NCBI RefSeq assembly: GCF_029962835.1
Contig: NC_080589.1
Location: 18,001,586 to 18,065,585, forward strand
Source: Magnolia sinica
Taxonomy: Eukaryota > Streptophyta > Magnoliopsida > Magnoliales > Magnoliaceae
Direction: 5' to 3'
Length of the DNA: 64,000 nucleotides
A program made the translations under genes and the position numbers. This document shows positions 46,521 through 57,342 of this stretch, piece by piece (the stretch's first letter is position 1; each line of letters starts with the position of its first letter). The notes beneath the pieces were generated by a model. That model searched no databases and had not been told where the DNA came from. It saw only the letters and a program-made list of their open reading frames with translations.

Positions 46521-47073
46521 GGGACGCGGATTAGCTACTGATAGGTTAAGTAGCGAGACTCGCCACTGAACTGACGTCACCAAGTTCCGTGGGCCACCAT
46601 GATGCGTGTTTTGTATCAACACCGTCCATCCATTTGGAGAGATCATATTAGGGCATGAGCCAAAGAATGAGTCAGATCCAAAGCTTGAGTGGACCCCACC
46701 ACAGAAAACAGTAGGGAGAGTGATGCCCACCATTAAAAACTTTTAATGGTTACGAAAGTTTTCGATCAATATTTGTGTTTCCCCTTCTTTCATGTCTGAG
46801 TTAACACATGAACGGGTTGGATCTTAAATAAACATCATGGTGGTCATTAGGAAGGTTTCAACAGTGGGCGACACTCTCCCCACTGTTTTCTGTGGTGGGT
46901 CCCTCGAGGTTTGGATCTGCCTCGTCCTTTGGATCATGCCCTAAAATGATCTTTCCAAACGAATGGATAGTATGAATACAACACATACATCATGGTGAGG
47001 CGTACATTTGGTGACCTAACTTTAGTAGCGAGTCTGGCTACTCAACAGATCACTAACAAATTAAATCCGCGTC
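46521..47073. mobile_element. Full-length foldback MITE with ~9-bp target repeats
   Basis: The left end GGGACGCGGATTAGCTAC and the right end, inverted, GACGCGGATTTAATTTG match, and the arms (~230 bases each) are inverted copies of each other: 'gatcatattagggcatgagc' against 'gatcattttagggcatgatc'. Flanks CCATTTTAC (46512-46520) and CCATCTTAC (47074-47082) differ by one base, fitting a 9-bp target duplication as in Mutator-like elements. No transposase. This copy gives the best borders for the family in this window. Confidence 0.8.
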
Positions 47074-47129
47074 CCATCTTACCTCTTTATCTTTTATTGA
47101 CAATCTCTCTGACATTGGCCAGCATCAAA

Positions 47130-47461
47130 GTGTGGCAACACAGGATGGACGATCCACATCAAGCGGGCTCAACCTGATGGATGGTTCACATCAATGGTGA
47201 GACTCACATGATGGATGGTGAACATTAAATGTGAGAGTACATGATGGAAGGTTGACATTAAAGGTGGGCCTACATGATGAACGACCCATAGTGAAGGTTA
47301 GGCCCTACATGATGGACGGTCCACAGCAAAATGTAGCCTCGCATGATGAACTATCTACAAAAAGCCCCACATGATGGAAGGTCCACAACAAAGGTGGGAC
47401 CCACATGATGGATGGTCCATATCAAAATGTGGCCCCACATGATGGATTATCCACATCAAGT
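47130..47461. repeat. ~35-bp minisatellite, left part
   Basis: Tandem degenerate units of the type 'cacatgatggatggtccaca' + 'tcaaaggtggg' repeat about nine times at 33-36 bases, up to the CACTA insertion. The array continues at 56187. Confidence 0.85.
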
Positions 47462-47469
47462 CACTACAA

Positions 47470-48607
47470 GAAAGTAGGCCTTTAGCCTCAATTTTTTAGC
47501 CTTGGTTCAAAAAAATGAGGCTAAATGTGCTTTTTAGCCTCAGTTGTAAAGGAACTGAGGTTAAAAGTTCATTTTTTGCCTCGGTTGGTCAGAAACTGAG
47601 ACTAAAAGTTTGCTCTTTTGCCTCGGTTGGTAAGCAACTGAGGCCAAAAGTCTACCCTTTTGCCTCGGTTAGTAAGCAACCGAGGCTAAAAGTCTGCCCT
47701 TTTGCCTCAGTTGGTGAGTAACTGAGGCAAAAAGTTTACCTTTTTACCTCGGTTAGTGAGAAATTGAGGCTAAAAGTCTACTCTTTTGCCTCGGTTGGTG
47801 AGCAACTGAGGCTAAAAGTTTGCCTTTTTGCCTTGGTTAGTGAAAAAATGAGGCTAAAAGTCTGCCCTTTTTTAGTCTCAGTTGAAAAAATGAAGGCTAA
47901 ATGTGTTTTTTAGCCTCAGTTACTAAGGAACTGAAGCTAAAAGTTCATTTTTCGCCTCAGTTGCCAAGGAACTGAGGCTAAAAGTCCACTTTTTAGCCTC
48001 AGTTGCAAAGGAACCGAGGCGAAAAGTTTACTTTTTAGCCTCGGTTGCATAGGAACCGAGGCGAAAAGTCCACTTTTTAGCCTTAGTTGCATAAGAACCG
48101 AGGCGAATAGTCCACTTTTTAGCCTCAGTTGCATAGGAACCAAGGTGAAAAGTCCACTTTTTAGCCTCAGTTGCATTAGAACCGAGGCAAAAAGTCTACC
48201 TTTTAGCCTTAGTTGCACAGGAATCGAGGCAAAAACTCTACCTTTTAGCCTCCATTGTACAGGAACCGAGGCGAAAACTCTACCTTTTAGCCTTAGTTGC
48301 ACATGAACCGAGGTGAAAAGTTTACCTTTTAGCCTCAGTTGCATAGGAACCGAGGCGAAAAGTCTACCTTTTAGCCTTAATTGCACAAGAACCGAGGCAA
48401 AAACTCTATCTTTTAGCTTCAATTGCATGAGAACAGAGGTGAAAAGTCTACCTTTTAGCCTTAGTTGACAAGAACCGAGGTGAAAAGTCTACCTTTTAGC
48501 CTCAGTTGTACATGAACCGTGGCGAAAAGTCTACCTTTTAGCCTCAATTGCATAGGAACCGAGGCGAAAAGTCAACTTTTTAGTCTCAATTACATAAAAG
48601 AGGCTAA
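47470..48607. repeat. CACTA left subterminal array of ~42-bp hairpin units
   Basis: Roughly two dozen units of the type 'ttttagcctcggttgcatag' + 'gaaccgaggcgaaaagtcta' at 42-43 base spacing. Each unit is itself a dyad (GCCTCGGTT ... AACCGAGGC). Because 42 is a multiple of three, a 163-codon repetitive frame stays open on the minus strand (47937-48428). I take that as a by-product. In En/Spm such arrays bind the transposase. Confidence 0.88.
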
Positions 48608-49160
48608 AGGTCTACCATCTAAATCATAGTTATCAACTGCACCATTTTAGTACACACATCATACGTGTGTGATATCTAGACCGTCCATCTGTCTAGACTT
48701 ACCATGGATGGGCCCATTAATGAACCTGATTTAGTTAGGTTGATCCCAACCACCAATTAAAACATTTGGCCATTACTCTCCCCAATGTCCATTATAGTTC
48801 CCTTTGATGTGGTCCACCTGAATTATGCATCACTTATCTGGATCAATTAGATTTGATGAATTCACTCCTCATTTAGACCGTACATCTCAAAAATCACTCC
48901 AGTCCACAGTTCAGGTGGCCCATATCCCAGCCTGAGGTTACAGTAATTACCATACATTGGGTCCTGGTCCAAAATCATTTTCACAATCTGATTTTGTTGA
49001 GAGCTGGTCTGCTGTGATAGTTCGCCACCATTTTTAAAATGGTAGTGATTACCGTGTGGCACTGATGATATATCAGCCTGATTTTTAGAGATTGTATCCG
49101 TACACTAGGAGTTGCCTGACGAGTGACTTTGATCTTACACACCTGTGCCTTGATTCCACG
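48608..49160. other. CACTA core, left part, no gene seen
   Basis: Ordinary intergenic-type sequence with 'accgtccatctgtctagac' and 'gatgtggtccacctgaat', similar in style to the DNA around the element, so it was probably captured or moved with it. Confidence 0.45.
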
Positions 49161-49341
49161 TGTGAGGCCAGTCGAACGAATACACTAGCATTTCTCCGTT
49201 AAGAAGCTGACCATAGCAGCCATATTTCAGCTCCTCTTCTCTGCTTCGATCCACGCCCTCTCTCTCTCTCTCTCGATTGGAAGAAGGAGAGCTGCTAGAA
49301 GACCTCCTTATTATTCAGATCCAGATCCAAATCAGTTCAAG
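49161..49341 (+). promoter_or_regulatory. Gene-like 5' leader exon with splice donor inside the CACTA element
   Basis: A CT-rich stretch with (CT)n at 49258-49274, 'gaagaaggagagctgctaga' and 'cagatccagatccaaatcag', ending TTCAAG|GTAAGC at 49341/49342. Plant 5' untranslated exons often look like this. What follows (to about 49950) is pyrimidine-rich and intron-like. No start codon with a long frame is attached. Confidence 0.5.
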
Positions 49342-50285
49342 GTAAGCTCGATTCTATTCATTTCGCTCCTTCCGCTCCTTTTCTCTCGATCTCAGTTTCT
49401 CGAAAAAGAGCTGAAACCCTAGTCTCCGCCCCTTTTCTCTCGATCTCTCCTTTCATTTCTCTGGCGATTTCTGATCTTTAATGGAGAGATTCATACCCGG
49501 AAAGCTCGTAGATGCGAAAATACGTGTCTTCTGAACTCAGAATCTTCAATCGGCTGAAATGGAAGCAGATTCAGCTGCGGAAGCTCTTAGTTGTGAAGAT
49601 CTGTGATTTCCGCAGCCTAGATCTTCGATCGATGATATATATAGAAGCTGTGTTTACCTTATTGGAAGGGATATCAATCGATCTATGCTTCTTTTTTTGC
49701 CTGATCGAGACATTTCGATTTTAGAAGATCTGCGATTTCTGAGGTTCTGATCGTCGATATTTTAAGTGGGAGAGATCTCCTGCCTTTTGCTCTGTTCTTT
49801 CAGATCTAGGGATTTTACTCGAAAGAAAGCTTTTACACACATCAGCGGCTCAGATATCCTCTTTCGAGGTCTAGATCTTTGATCTGATGCGATTGGAGTG
49901 ATTGCAACTTCTGCCTTGAGCAATTTACACTCTCATCCTGCATTTGGAGGTAATTTGAAGGAATTGTTTGCTTCTGAGTCCTTGCTATCTGCAATAATCT
50001 AGAAATATTTAAATTTTTGTGTTATTTTATTCTGCATGTTTACAATAAATGGTTGAGTTGTACTAGTTTTTTGTGAATGGGTTTTCTTTTGTTATTTCCT
50101 CCTATAATTGTGCCTTTTCATTTCACAAAATGCTGCATCTAGCATTAAATCATGGTAAGTGAATGCAGCTCATCCGAGTTCTTCATCATCTCATGATTAG
50201 AGAAAATTGATATTAGTTGTCATGTAATCCATAAACCTTTAAAATGTAATGATGGCTTTAACTTATTTGCTACTTAACATGAGAG

Positions 50286-50409
50286 TATACACCGATTTCC
50301 GTGCAGGCCAGGTAGGTCACAATCTGCTTCCCACGCTAGATAAACAAGGGGCATATACACCGATTTCCGTGCAGGCCAGGTAGGTCACAATTTGCTTCCC
50401 ACGCTAGAT
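50286..50409 (+). repeat. 68-base tandem duplication in the CACTA core
   Basis: 'tatacaccgatttccgtgca' followed by 'ggccaggtaggtcacaa' and 'gcttcccacgctaga' occurs at 50286 and 50354 with one change, so the duplication is recent. Confidence 0.85.
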
Positions 50410-52911
50410 GAATCTCAGCTTTTTGTTATCCTTTCTTACTGAGATTTGAGCTTCCCTATCTCTAGATTAGGTTTTCTCTGCTATTTTTGGGAGATTTTGC
50501 TAAATCTGATAGATCGAAACGATCTAGGGTTAGGTTTTGGTGCTTGTAGTGGTTTGATTTTATGGTAGATATGTTCGTATATTTCATGTTTGGATTATGG
50601 ATATCAATTTTGTTCTATTGTCTTTTTACTGAAATGGAGTAGAGGAGATGTATTGTTTGGTTAGTATGTAAGGCGATCTAGCATATCAGTAGCTTTTCTG
50701 ATGATGCAATGGAAAATTATAGATCTATTTTCCTTTCAGATCTCATTGTTTGGAGTTTTGATTTTATTTATTTATTTTCTTTCTTTTTCATTTCAACTAT
50801 CTCCACTGTATTGAAAGGCAAAGGAAAGGCCCTATTGAGGCACTTTGGCTTGATAAAGTTGTTGAAAACATTAGAAGATCAGAGCCTTTCAATAATTAGC
50901 TCATGACTAGACAGTTGAGGGAAAAAAATAAAAAAATTAGTCTCTGATCAAATGGTGGGGATCCTCAAATCAAAGTGAATTCTTGTGGCAAGGTGGGGCG
51001 CATCAGATGAACGGTCTTAAGCACCCAACCATGTTCACACGTATAAAGAATTCTACCCAACTGCTAACTGTAAACTGGCTGATGAGCAGTCTAGAATTCC
51101 TCTTATTTTACTCAATGAAATCTAATCTTCTTCTCAATAGTGCTGCATCCTTTCAACAGGGGAAAAAAAAAAAACCAAAGATGTTTAAATTCCCCGCTTG
51201 CTGAGGCTTTTTAGCTCCACATATATTTTTACACATTCCCCATGTGCCATGCGTGCACATATGAGTCGTGCATAAGGTGGTACCACCATGCAGAACATCT
51301 GGTGGACCCAAAAAAAAAAAGGAGTCGGGAGCCAGCACCTTATCAGGTGGACCACACCTGTACCAAGTGTATAGGTGATTTAAATTGCCAACAGTTCGTG
51401 TCCAATCCACACGTATGTCCCCACCTGATCAGTGAACTGACTAGTTTTTCTATGCCAATGCTTGGGAAGTTTGTTTTTTGAGATGGGTTTTGTTTATTTT
51501 TATTTTTTGGGGTGTTTTTGTTTTGTATCTTTTACAATTGATGTTTTTGTTTCGGTCTTGTTTCTGGCTTCTTGATTGAATGTTTAGGTGTTTCTGGCTT
51601 TTTTATTTTTATTTTTCATTCTATTTGTATTATGGATTGTGGATTTTACTAATTCGTAGTGCCTTTTTTTTTTTTCTTTGTTCTTTCGAGAAGTGGGTGT
51701 AATTGTTATAGTCATGTTCTTCTCCGGGTGATTGTAATTTAGGCTTTTGGATTGTTTTTTATTATTCTTTTATTTTTTGTTGATTGGATGTTGGGTGGAT
51801 TGGAAACTCACCTGCGAAAAGCACTGACAAAGAAGCAGAGGAAGATGAGGAATTTGTTTTCTATCTGCTTCTTTGGACCTCTGAATTTTATGTTTGCATT
51901 TATTTGAATTTCCAGTCATTGGTTGTGTGGATTTTCTAAGTTTGGAGTGCTTTTCTGAGGGTGAGGGTTGTTTTCTAATCATGTTTTTCATTTAGTTCTC
52001 TTGTGATTGGGTTTTGGGTGGGTTCTATTTTGGACTGCCTCTCGAATCAGATGTTCTGTTAATCAAAATTCCAATGTTTTCTTTGCCTTTCCTGTTTTGA
52101 AATCTAAATTCCTGGATTTTTTTTATTCTTCTTTTAGATCGACTTTTTGTGTTTTGAGATTCTTTTGGTTCTTTTAGCTTCTGGTTCACGGATATGAATT
52201 CTCGACTTTTTTTCAGCTTTTTATTTATTTATTTATTTTTTTATGGTAACATTTGCAATTTTCTTTTTATGCGAAATTCCCAACTTGTATTTTTTATTTT
52301 GATTTTTTTAATTATACTTTAGGTGTTAATTTCATATTTGTTATTGCTTCTCAAATCCTCCTATCATGTACTCGACTCCAGTTTTGGTTTTGGCGCTCTC
52401 GTAGGTGTTGAGAGGCTGATTTCTACATTAACAGGCATATTTAGAAATTCCTGTATTGGCCTAGATTAGAGGTTTTCGGGTGACCCATTTGATTTATTCC
52501 GCCGTCTATGTTTGAGAATATTGTATAAATTCATCTGCCTTCCCAAATTTGCACGGAGTTATCAACCACTGTCTATCCATCATTATGTGAATGAATGGTT
52601 CTTTGGTTCTTTATTTTGATCCTCTTGCTTTCCTTTTGTTATTCTTTTTATGGATTTCACTTCAAAAGTTTTCAGAATTTCTTATGAATTCAGTCAGATT
52701 CAAATTTGCACAGGAGAAAACCGGATTGGAAAAACTGTTCCAATTGTCAGTCTACTGCATTTGCTTTTTTAAATTCCCAGTCTCTAGTGAATTTGATGAA
52801 ATTCAAACTAGCACATTATGAAAATTGGATTGAAAAAAATTGCTTTGATTGCTGGTTTTCAGAAGTTCTGTTCTCAACTCCTTATTTTCCTTCGATTTTG
52901 AAATTTTGCAA

Positions 52912-53016
52912 TTATAATTGAATTGAGTATCATTTATCTTTTTCTAGTATTTGCATCAATGGGCAAAGTATAATTGAATTGAATATCATTTATCTTTCTA
53001 GTATTTGCATCAATGG
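52912..53016 (+). repeat. ~57-base tandem duplication in the CACTA core
   Basis: 'ataattgaattgagtatcat' ... 'ctagtatttgcatcaatgg' is repeated almost exactly, with a two-base shortening of a T/C run. Confidence 0.8.
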
Positions 53017-53655
53017 AATTTATTGAATATGCTTTGAAAATGGTAATTGCTTCTTGTTTTATCTCATCGTTGCAGTTGTTTCATCAGGTGGCACTGCTAT
53101 TGCTTCTTGCCCTAAGTGATGGTGCTTTACATACTCACCTGATTTTGCACAATGCTGCATATGGAGGTGCTTTTTGGCCAGGGTGCATGTGGTGCTAGGT
53201 AATCTCTAGCCATCCAAAAACTACATTGCGGTCCACTGGATGGACTGGGAAATTGCTAGGTTTGGCCGAGTATGGACTGAGGGGTCTCTCTTGCAGGTAT
53301 GTTGTGGTTTCTTTAAAGCTTCTCTATGTTTTCACAATGCAAAATTCTGCTTATGATTGTATGAGATGGGAGCTTGTTCTATAGATTTATAATAGATGCT
53401 GTATTATCTTTCAAAAGAATGTGGTCCCGACCCAATTGAGGAAGTTATGCCCAAAGTGTAGTTAGCATAGTGTCCCAGTGGGAATCAGAAGTTTAACTGG
53501 CAATGGTATCATCTCTCCTTGATAGGGGCAATAGTAATGGATAGATGATTGAAAGGAGAAATAAAGTCAACCATATAGGGTACATTCAATTTATTTGGGT
53601 GCATTTTCAGTTAAATTGATACCTTTTTTTAAAAATTATTTTTCCTTTTCTTCAG

Positions 53656-53753
53656 ATACTGAATCTGCTAAGGCATCTAGAAGACAGCTGAAAGAGACAA
53701 TCTACTCAGTGCTGTTTGATATGAATGTTCTTGCTGTTTGTGCCATCAATCCG
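53656..53753 (+). pseudogene. Exon-like fragment, protein not recognised (CACTA cargo)
   Basis: Bounded by the acceptor 'ccttttcttcag' and the donor 'CCG|GTAGGAG'. The 98-base frame reads TESAKASRRQLKETIYSVLF and then DMNVLAVCAINP. The composition and the good splice sites suggest a real exon of a captured gene, but I do not recognise the family. The reading frame runs on past the donor for some distance. Confidence 0.5.
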
Positions 53754-54569
53754 GTAGGAGCAGTATCTGAAGAATTGTGCAGAGTGTATAAGCACTTTAT
53801 TTGTCTGTGTGTCTGTAAGATCAGGTTGCTTGTTTTGAAAACCAGTTACTTCCATTTTCTGTTTTTTTAAGACTGAGAATTTATTCCTCATTGTGGCAAG
53901 CATACACAAACAAGCTGTAGAACAAGTTTTCACGTTTGGAAGAAGAGAATGAAAGGCTCAAGATGTAGAAGGTCGGCATTTCATCTCTCCTTGGGAATTT
54001 TTTTTTTTTTCTAAATGGGATTGCAGGACCATGCAGGGTTGGTTGTATCTAAGTTTTGGTCGGATATTGCCTGAGAATTAGATCGTGTTTGTTTTCCTTT
54101 CGGTTACATATTAAGGCATCTTATGTTAAAAAAGCTAGGATTCAGTGGCCTTATTGTTGTTTTTTGTTTGTTTTTCATTAGTTTCTCATAGCAAGTTGTG
54201 ATTTTGGTTCGTTTCCTTTTGCTCTTGAAATGCTAGGAATTTACTTAGCATTTAGAAACTGCGGGCTGCTGCTTGTTTATTTTTCTTTGTTAGATAGACT
54301 TGGATAGACTTGGTAGAAGAGAAGTATCTTGTCCCAGCTTCTTAGGGTCTGCTTTAAGGATCTTTTTTTTTCTTGGTTGCAAAAATTCCTATCTAGGACC
54401 CTATCTTGTGTGAGTGAAAATGCCATCTTGTCCATTATCACCACCTCTATCATGGTCCTGTTAGAGTATCTAAGGTAAATTAATGGAATCTTGTGAATAT
54501 GAATGAATTGAATGAATCATATTTATCATCTACATTATGACTGTTGAGTTTTTTTTTTTATTTCTTCAG

Positions 54570-54629
54570 GTTTTGGATGCTTCCTGGTACATGCCTGACG
54601 AGCAGCAAAATCCACTTCAAGAATATCAG
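54570..54629 (+). pseudogene. Exon of a thiosulfate/3-mercaptopyruvate sulfurtransferase (CACTA cargo)
   Basis: A 60-base exon between 'tttcttcag' and 'cag|gtgatg' encodes VLDASWYMPDEQQNPLQEYQ, in phase 0 at both ends. From memory, plant STR1/MST1 sulfurtransferases (two-rhodanese-domain, mitochondrial or cytosolic) have VLDASWYMPDEQRNP-QEYQ at this place, in the first rhodanese domain just after the LREPDLK stretch. No neighbouring STR1 exon (before it VVSVDWLHANL, after it VAHIPGALFFD) is visible nearby. So a single exon with adjoining intron was captured, or the rest has been lost. It cannot make a working enzyme. Confidence 0.85.
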
Positions 54630-55301
54630 GTGATGACTTTTGGTTGCTTTTTCTTTCTAAACTTTTTCATACTTGGGTGTGTTTTTCTTACTGGTTTTCT
54701 TTTATAAGGCCAATTTTTGTTTCCTCTGTTGCTTATGATTTGCAATACCTGCCAGCAAGCAATTGAGTAGGGGTTGTATTGTGGTGCTTGTAAGCCTTGT
54801 AGCACCATATAGTTTGATACGATGACAATTTATTAATGTGATTGAAGTTCCAATTGAAGGCAATTCATTAAGAAAAAAGGAAATGAAAAAAGAAGGAAAA
54901 GAGAAGAAAAGTTCCAACTGCAAGCTTGCCAAGTTTTTTTTTTTTTTGATAATGTCGGTATAATGATATTTGATTAGCAAGTATATTTTACAATATTTAC
55001 TGGACATGTCTATAGTAACCACCATATATTATCCTGCTGCATATTGAAGCATGTGTTACAGATAGCTAGCTATGTTTACACATAGCTATGTTTACACATA
55101 AAAAACTGAGCCGTCTACTTTTGTATTTGAGCATGCGGTGTACGTGTTAGCAATCAATCAAATTCCATCTGCAAGCAGTTTTTTTATTTTTTTATTTACT
55201 GTGACACTTTCCCAACTATAGAGGTGACTTATGAAGCTGATTGTCCTTTTATTTTCTTGTTTATCATGGGCCTTGATTGTTTATAAAGGTTCAAGTCTTC
55301 A

Positions 55302-55556
55302 ACAAATAGAGGGCCTGGTTCTGCAACACTCTATGGCTCCAAGCAGTATAATCTCAATGCTGTGCGACTTACCGAATCAGCTATGCTTCTCAGCCCATTG
55401 CAGGGAAACTTCCCAGGGAGGAATTTGGGCTCATTGCAAGAAAAGAAAAGGGCCTACATCACACATAGTGGACACGTGATCGTGGCCAGTGAGGTTGGTG
55501 TTGTAGACATCTGCCAGAAGATGTGGCTAGGAAAGGAAGACATGATCGGTCCATAA
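55302..55556 (+). pseudogene. Exon-like fragment, protein not recognised (CACTA cargo)
   Basis: An open frame reads NRGPGSATLYGSKQYNLNAV, then SPLQGNFPGRNLGSLQEKKR, and runs on to a stop at 55556. The low-complexity, polar style resembles the disordered part of a plant nuclear protein, but I cannot name it. A weak acceptor (aacaaatag) lies just before. Its gene of origin is probably different from the sulfurtransferase. Confidence 0.45.
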
Positions 55557-55744
55557 GGGGACCTTACTGAAACAGTTCACGTGGAAGGCAAGGAAAGGAA
55601 GACATTTATAGTTTAAATAGACCATTAATTGTTTTGTTGATATTGTGCTAATTGTTGTCTTGATGAATGTTAAATGGGTGAAATATGCACAGGCTCAATC
55701 ATTTGTTGTCATTTGTTGATTATGATATTGTTAGCTTTGGTTGA

Positions 55745-56186
55745 TAGAGAAATGAGGTCAAAAACCGAATTTAACCTCAGTTGATGCCAAAAGAGGCTAA
55801 ATCCATCTTTAGTCTCGGTTTTGCCTCAGTTACCTAAACCGAGATTACAGCTCTCATGGCTAAAGGCTTTAGCCTCGGTTGTTGAGAACCGAGGTTAAAA
55901 ATAGTTTTAGCTTCGGTTAGAGGCAATTGAGGCTAAATTTGGATTTAGTTTCAGTTGGAAACAATGGAGGCTAAAATTTTGCTTTGGCCTCATTTCGAGA
56001 AAATTGAGGCTATAAAAGTCATTTTAGCCTCGGTTGCTAAAACTGAGGCTAAAGCCTTTAGCCACGGGGGTTTCAACCTCGGTTTGGATAACTGAGGCAA
56101 AACTGAGGCGAAAGGTTTTAGCCTCAATTTTTTACCTTTTTAGCCTCGGTTTTGAACTGAGGCTAAAGCCCCCTTTTCTTGTAGTG
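55745..56186. repeat. CACTA right subterminal array
   Basis: Units such as 'tttagcctcggttgttgaga' + 'accgaggttaaaa' recur about ten times and end in TTTTCTTGTAGTG. The consensus is shared with the left array. Confidence 0.85.
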
Positions 56187-56877
56187 AGTAGACCCTACAT
56201 GATAGATGGTCCACGACAAAGGTGGGACCCACATTATAGATGGTGAACATCAAAGATGAGCCCGCATGATGAATAACCCATATTGAAGATGGGGGACCCA
56301 CATAATGAATGGTCCACATCAAGGTAGGCCCACATAATGCACGGTTCCCCTCAAAGGTAGGCCCCACATGATGAATGACCCACATCAGAGTGTGGCCTAG
56401 CATGATGGACCATCCACATTTAGTAGGCCCCACTTGATGGGTGGTCCACATCAAGGGTGGGACCCACATGATGGAAGATGAACACTAAAGGTGGGTCCAC
56501 ATGATAGTCGGTAGATATCAAAGGTGGGCACACATGATAAATGACCAACATTAAAGGTGGGGTCCCACACAATGAATGGTCCACATCAAGGTGGGGCCAC
56601 ATAATAGATGAAGTGGGCTTCACATTATGGATGACCTACATTAAAGTGTGGCCCCTCGTGATGGACGGTCAACATCCAAGGTGTCTCATGATGGATGGCT
56701 CATATCTAAAGCATCTCACATGATGGATGATCCACATAAAAGGTGTGCCCCACACAATGGATGGTGGATGTCAAAAGTGAGCCCCACATGATGGACAATC
56801 CACTTTAAAAGCAGGGCCCTCACAATGGACACATCAAATGTGAACTCTACTGATGGGTGATGGATAGTGGACATTGA
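56187..56877. repeat. ~35-bp minisatellite, right part
   Basis: Continuation of the array at 47130-47461 after the CACTA insertion. Around twenty degenerate units 'gtgggccccacatgatggat' + 'ggtccacatcaaag'. The array resumes after a MITE at 57343. Confidence 0.85.
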
Positions 56878-57342
56878 GGGCGTGTTTGGCCCGACCAATC
56901 CCATGGGATTAGGAGGGATAGAATGGATTTTAAGGTAATGATGGTGGTATCAGTGTTTGTCCCTTGATCCCATATGTTTGGGATAGCCCATGGGATATAC
57001 AGCAGCCTGTTTGGACCATCACAAATGAATGGGCTTGCATCTCCACATCTTCTTATGGTGTGGCCCACTCATTGTTTTATATCTACCTCAAAACAGGTTA
57101 TTGGCTAAATGTAGGCTGATGAAAATGATGGAGGGAGTGGATATCTCATTGATATCTCGGTGGGCCCCACATAGCAGTGAACCCTCGCATCCAGGGATTG
57201 GCAGAATCCTTCTCAAATTTGGGCGCTGTTTACGAGGGCAAGGCACATCCCACCATCCCAAACAGCGAATGGGATGGGGAGGCTCAGGATAACCTTCCTA
57301 GTTCCATCTAATACCATATCCAGCGCCCGGCCAAACACGCCC
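56878..57342. mobile_element. 465-bp PIF/Harbinger-like MITE
   Basis: The left end GGGCGTGTTTGGCCCG and the right end CCGGCCAAACACGCCC form inverted repeats. TGA flanks both sides (56875-56877, 57343-57345), a 3-bp target duplication as in PIF/Harbinger, though TTA/TAA is more usual. Subterminal parts are also partly inverted (cccatgggat). No transposase. Confidence 0.8.

Larger units (their letters stand above)
49342..53655 (+). other. Intron-like DNA inside the CACTA element
   Basis: T-rich sequence without conserved coding. It holds a 68-base period duplication at 50286-50409 ('tatacaccgatttccgtgca' twice), a ~57-base one at 52912-53016 ('gtatttgcatcaatgg' twice), and an exon-like stretch at 53076-53297 bounded by 'catcgttgcag' and 'cttgcag|gtatgt' that I cannot assign. 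Confidence 0.45.
47462..56186. mobile_element. 8.7 kb CACTA element carrying host exon fragments
   Basis: The left end CACTACAAGAAAGTAGGC and the right end, inverted, CACTACAAGAAAAGGGGG share 12 terminal bases and then TTTAGCCTC. The 3-bp target repeat AGT flanks it (47459-47461, 56187-56189), as for En/Spm elements. Subterminal arrays of hairpin units fill 47470-48607 and 55745-56186. I see no transposase (TNPA/TNPD-like) frame. The 7.1 kb core holds a gene-like leader, an exon of a sulfurtransferase and two further exon-like pieces, each with splice-like borders. It therefore looks like a non-autonomous CACTA element that captured host gene pieces with their introns. Confidence 0.87.

Noticed and set aside
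47937-48428. 163-codon minus-strand frame of 14-residue repeats (LRLKGRLFASVPMQ-like)
   Set aside because: It follows from a 42-bp DNA repeat whose length is a multiple of three. It lies in a CACTA subterminal array and has no start context or homologue.
47470-48607. CRISPR-like look of regularly spaced dyad repeats
   Set aside because: The units are contiguous tandem copies without unique spacers, in plant DNA between CACTA ends.
55745-56469. Short open frames in the subterminal array and minisatellite
   Set aside because: Repeat-derived frames with no protein character.
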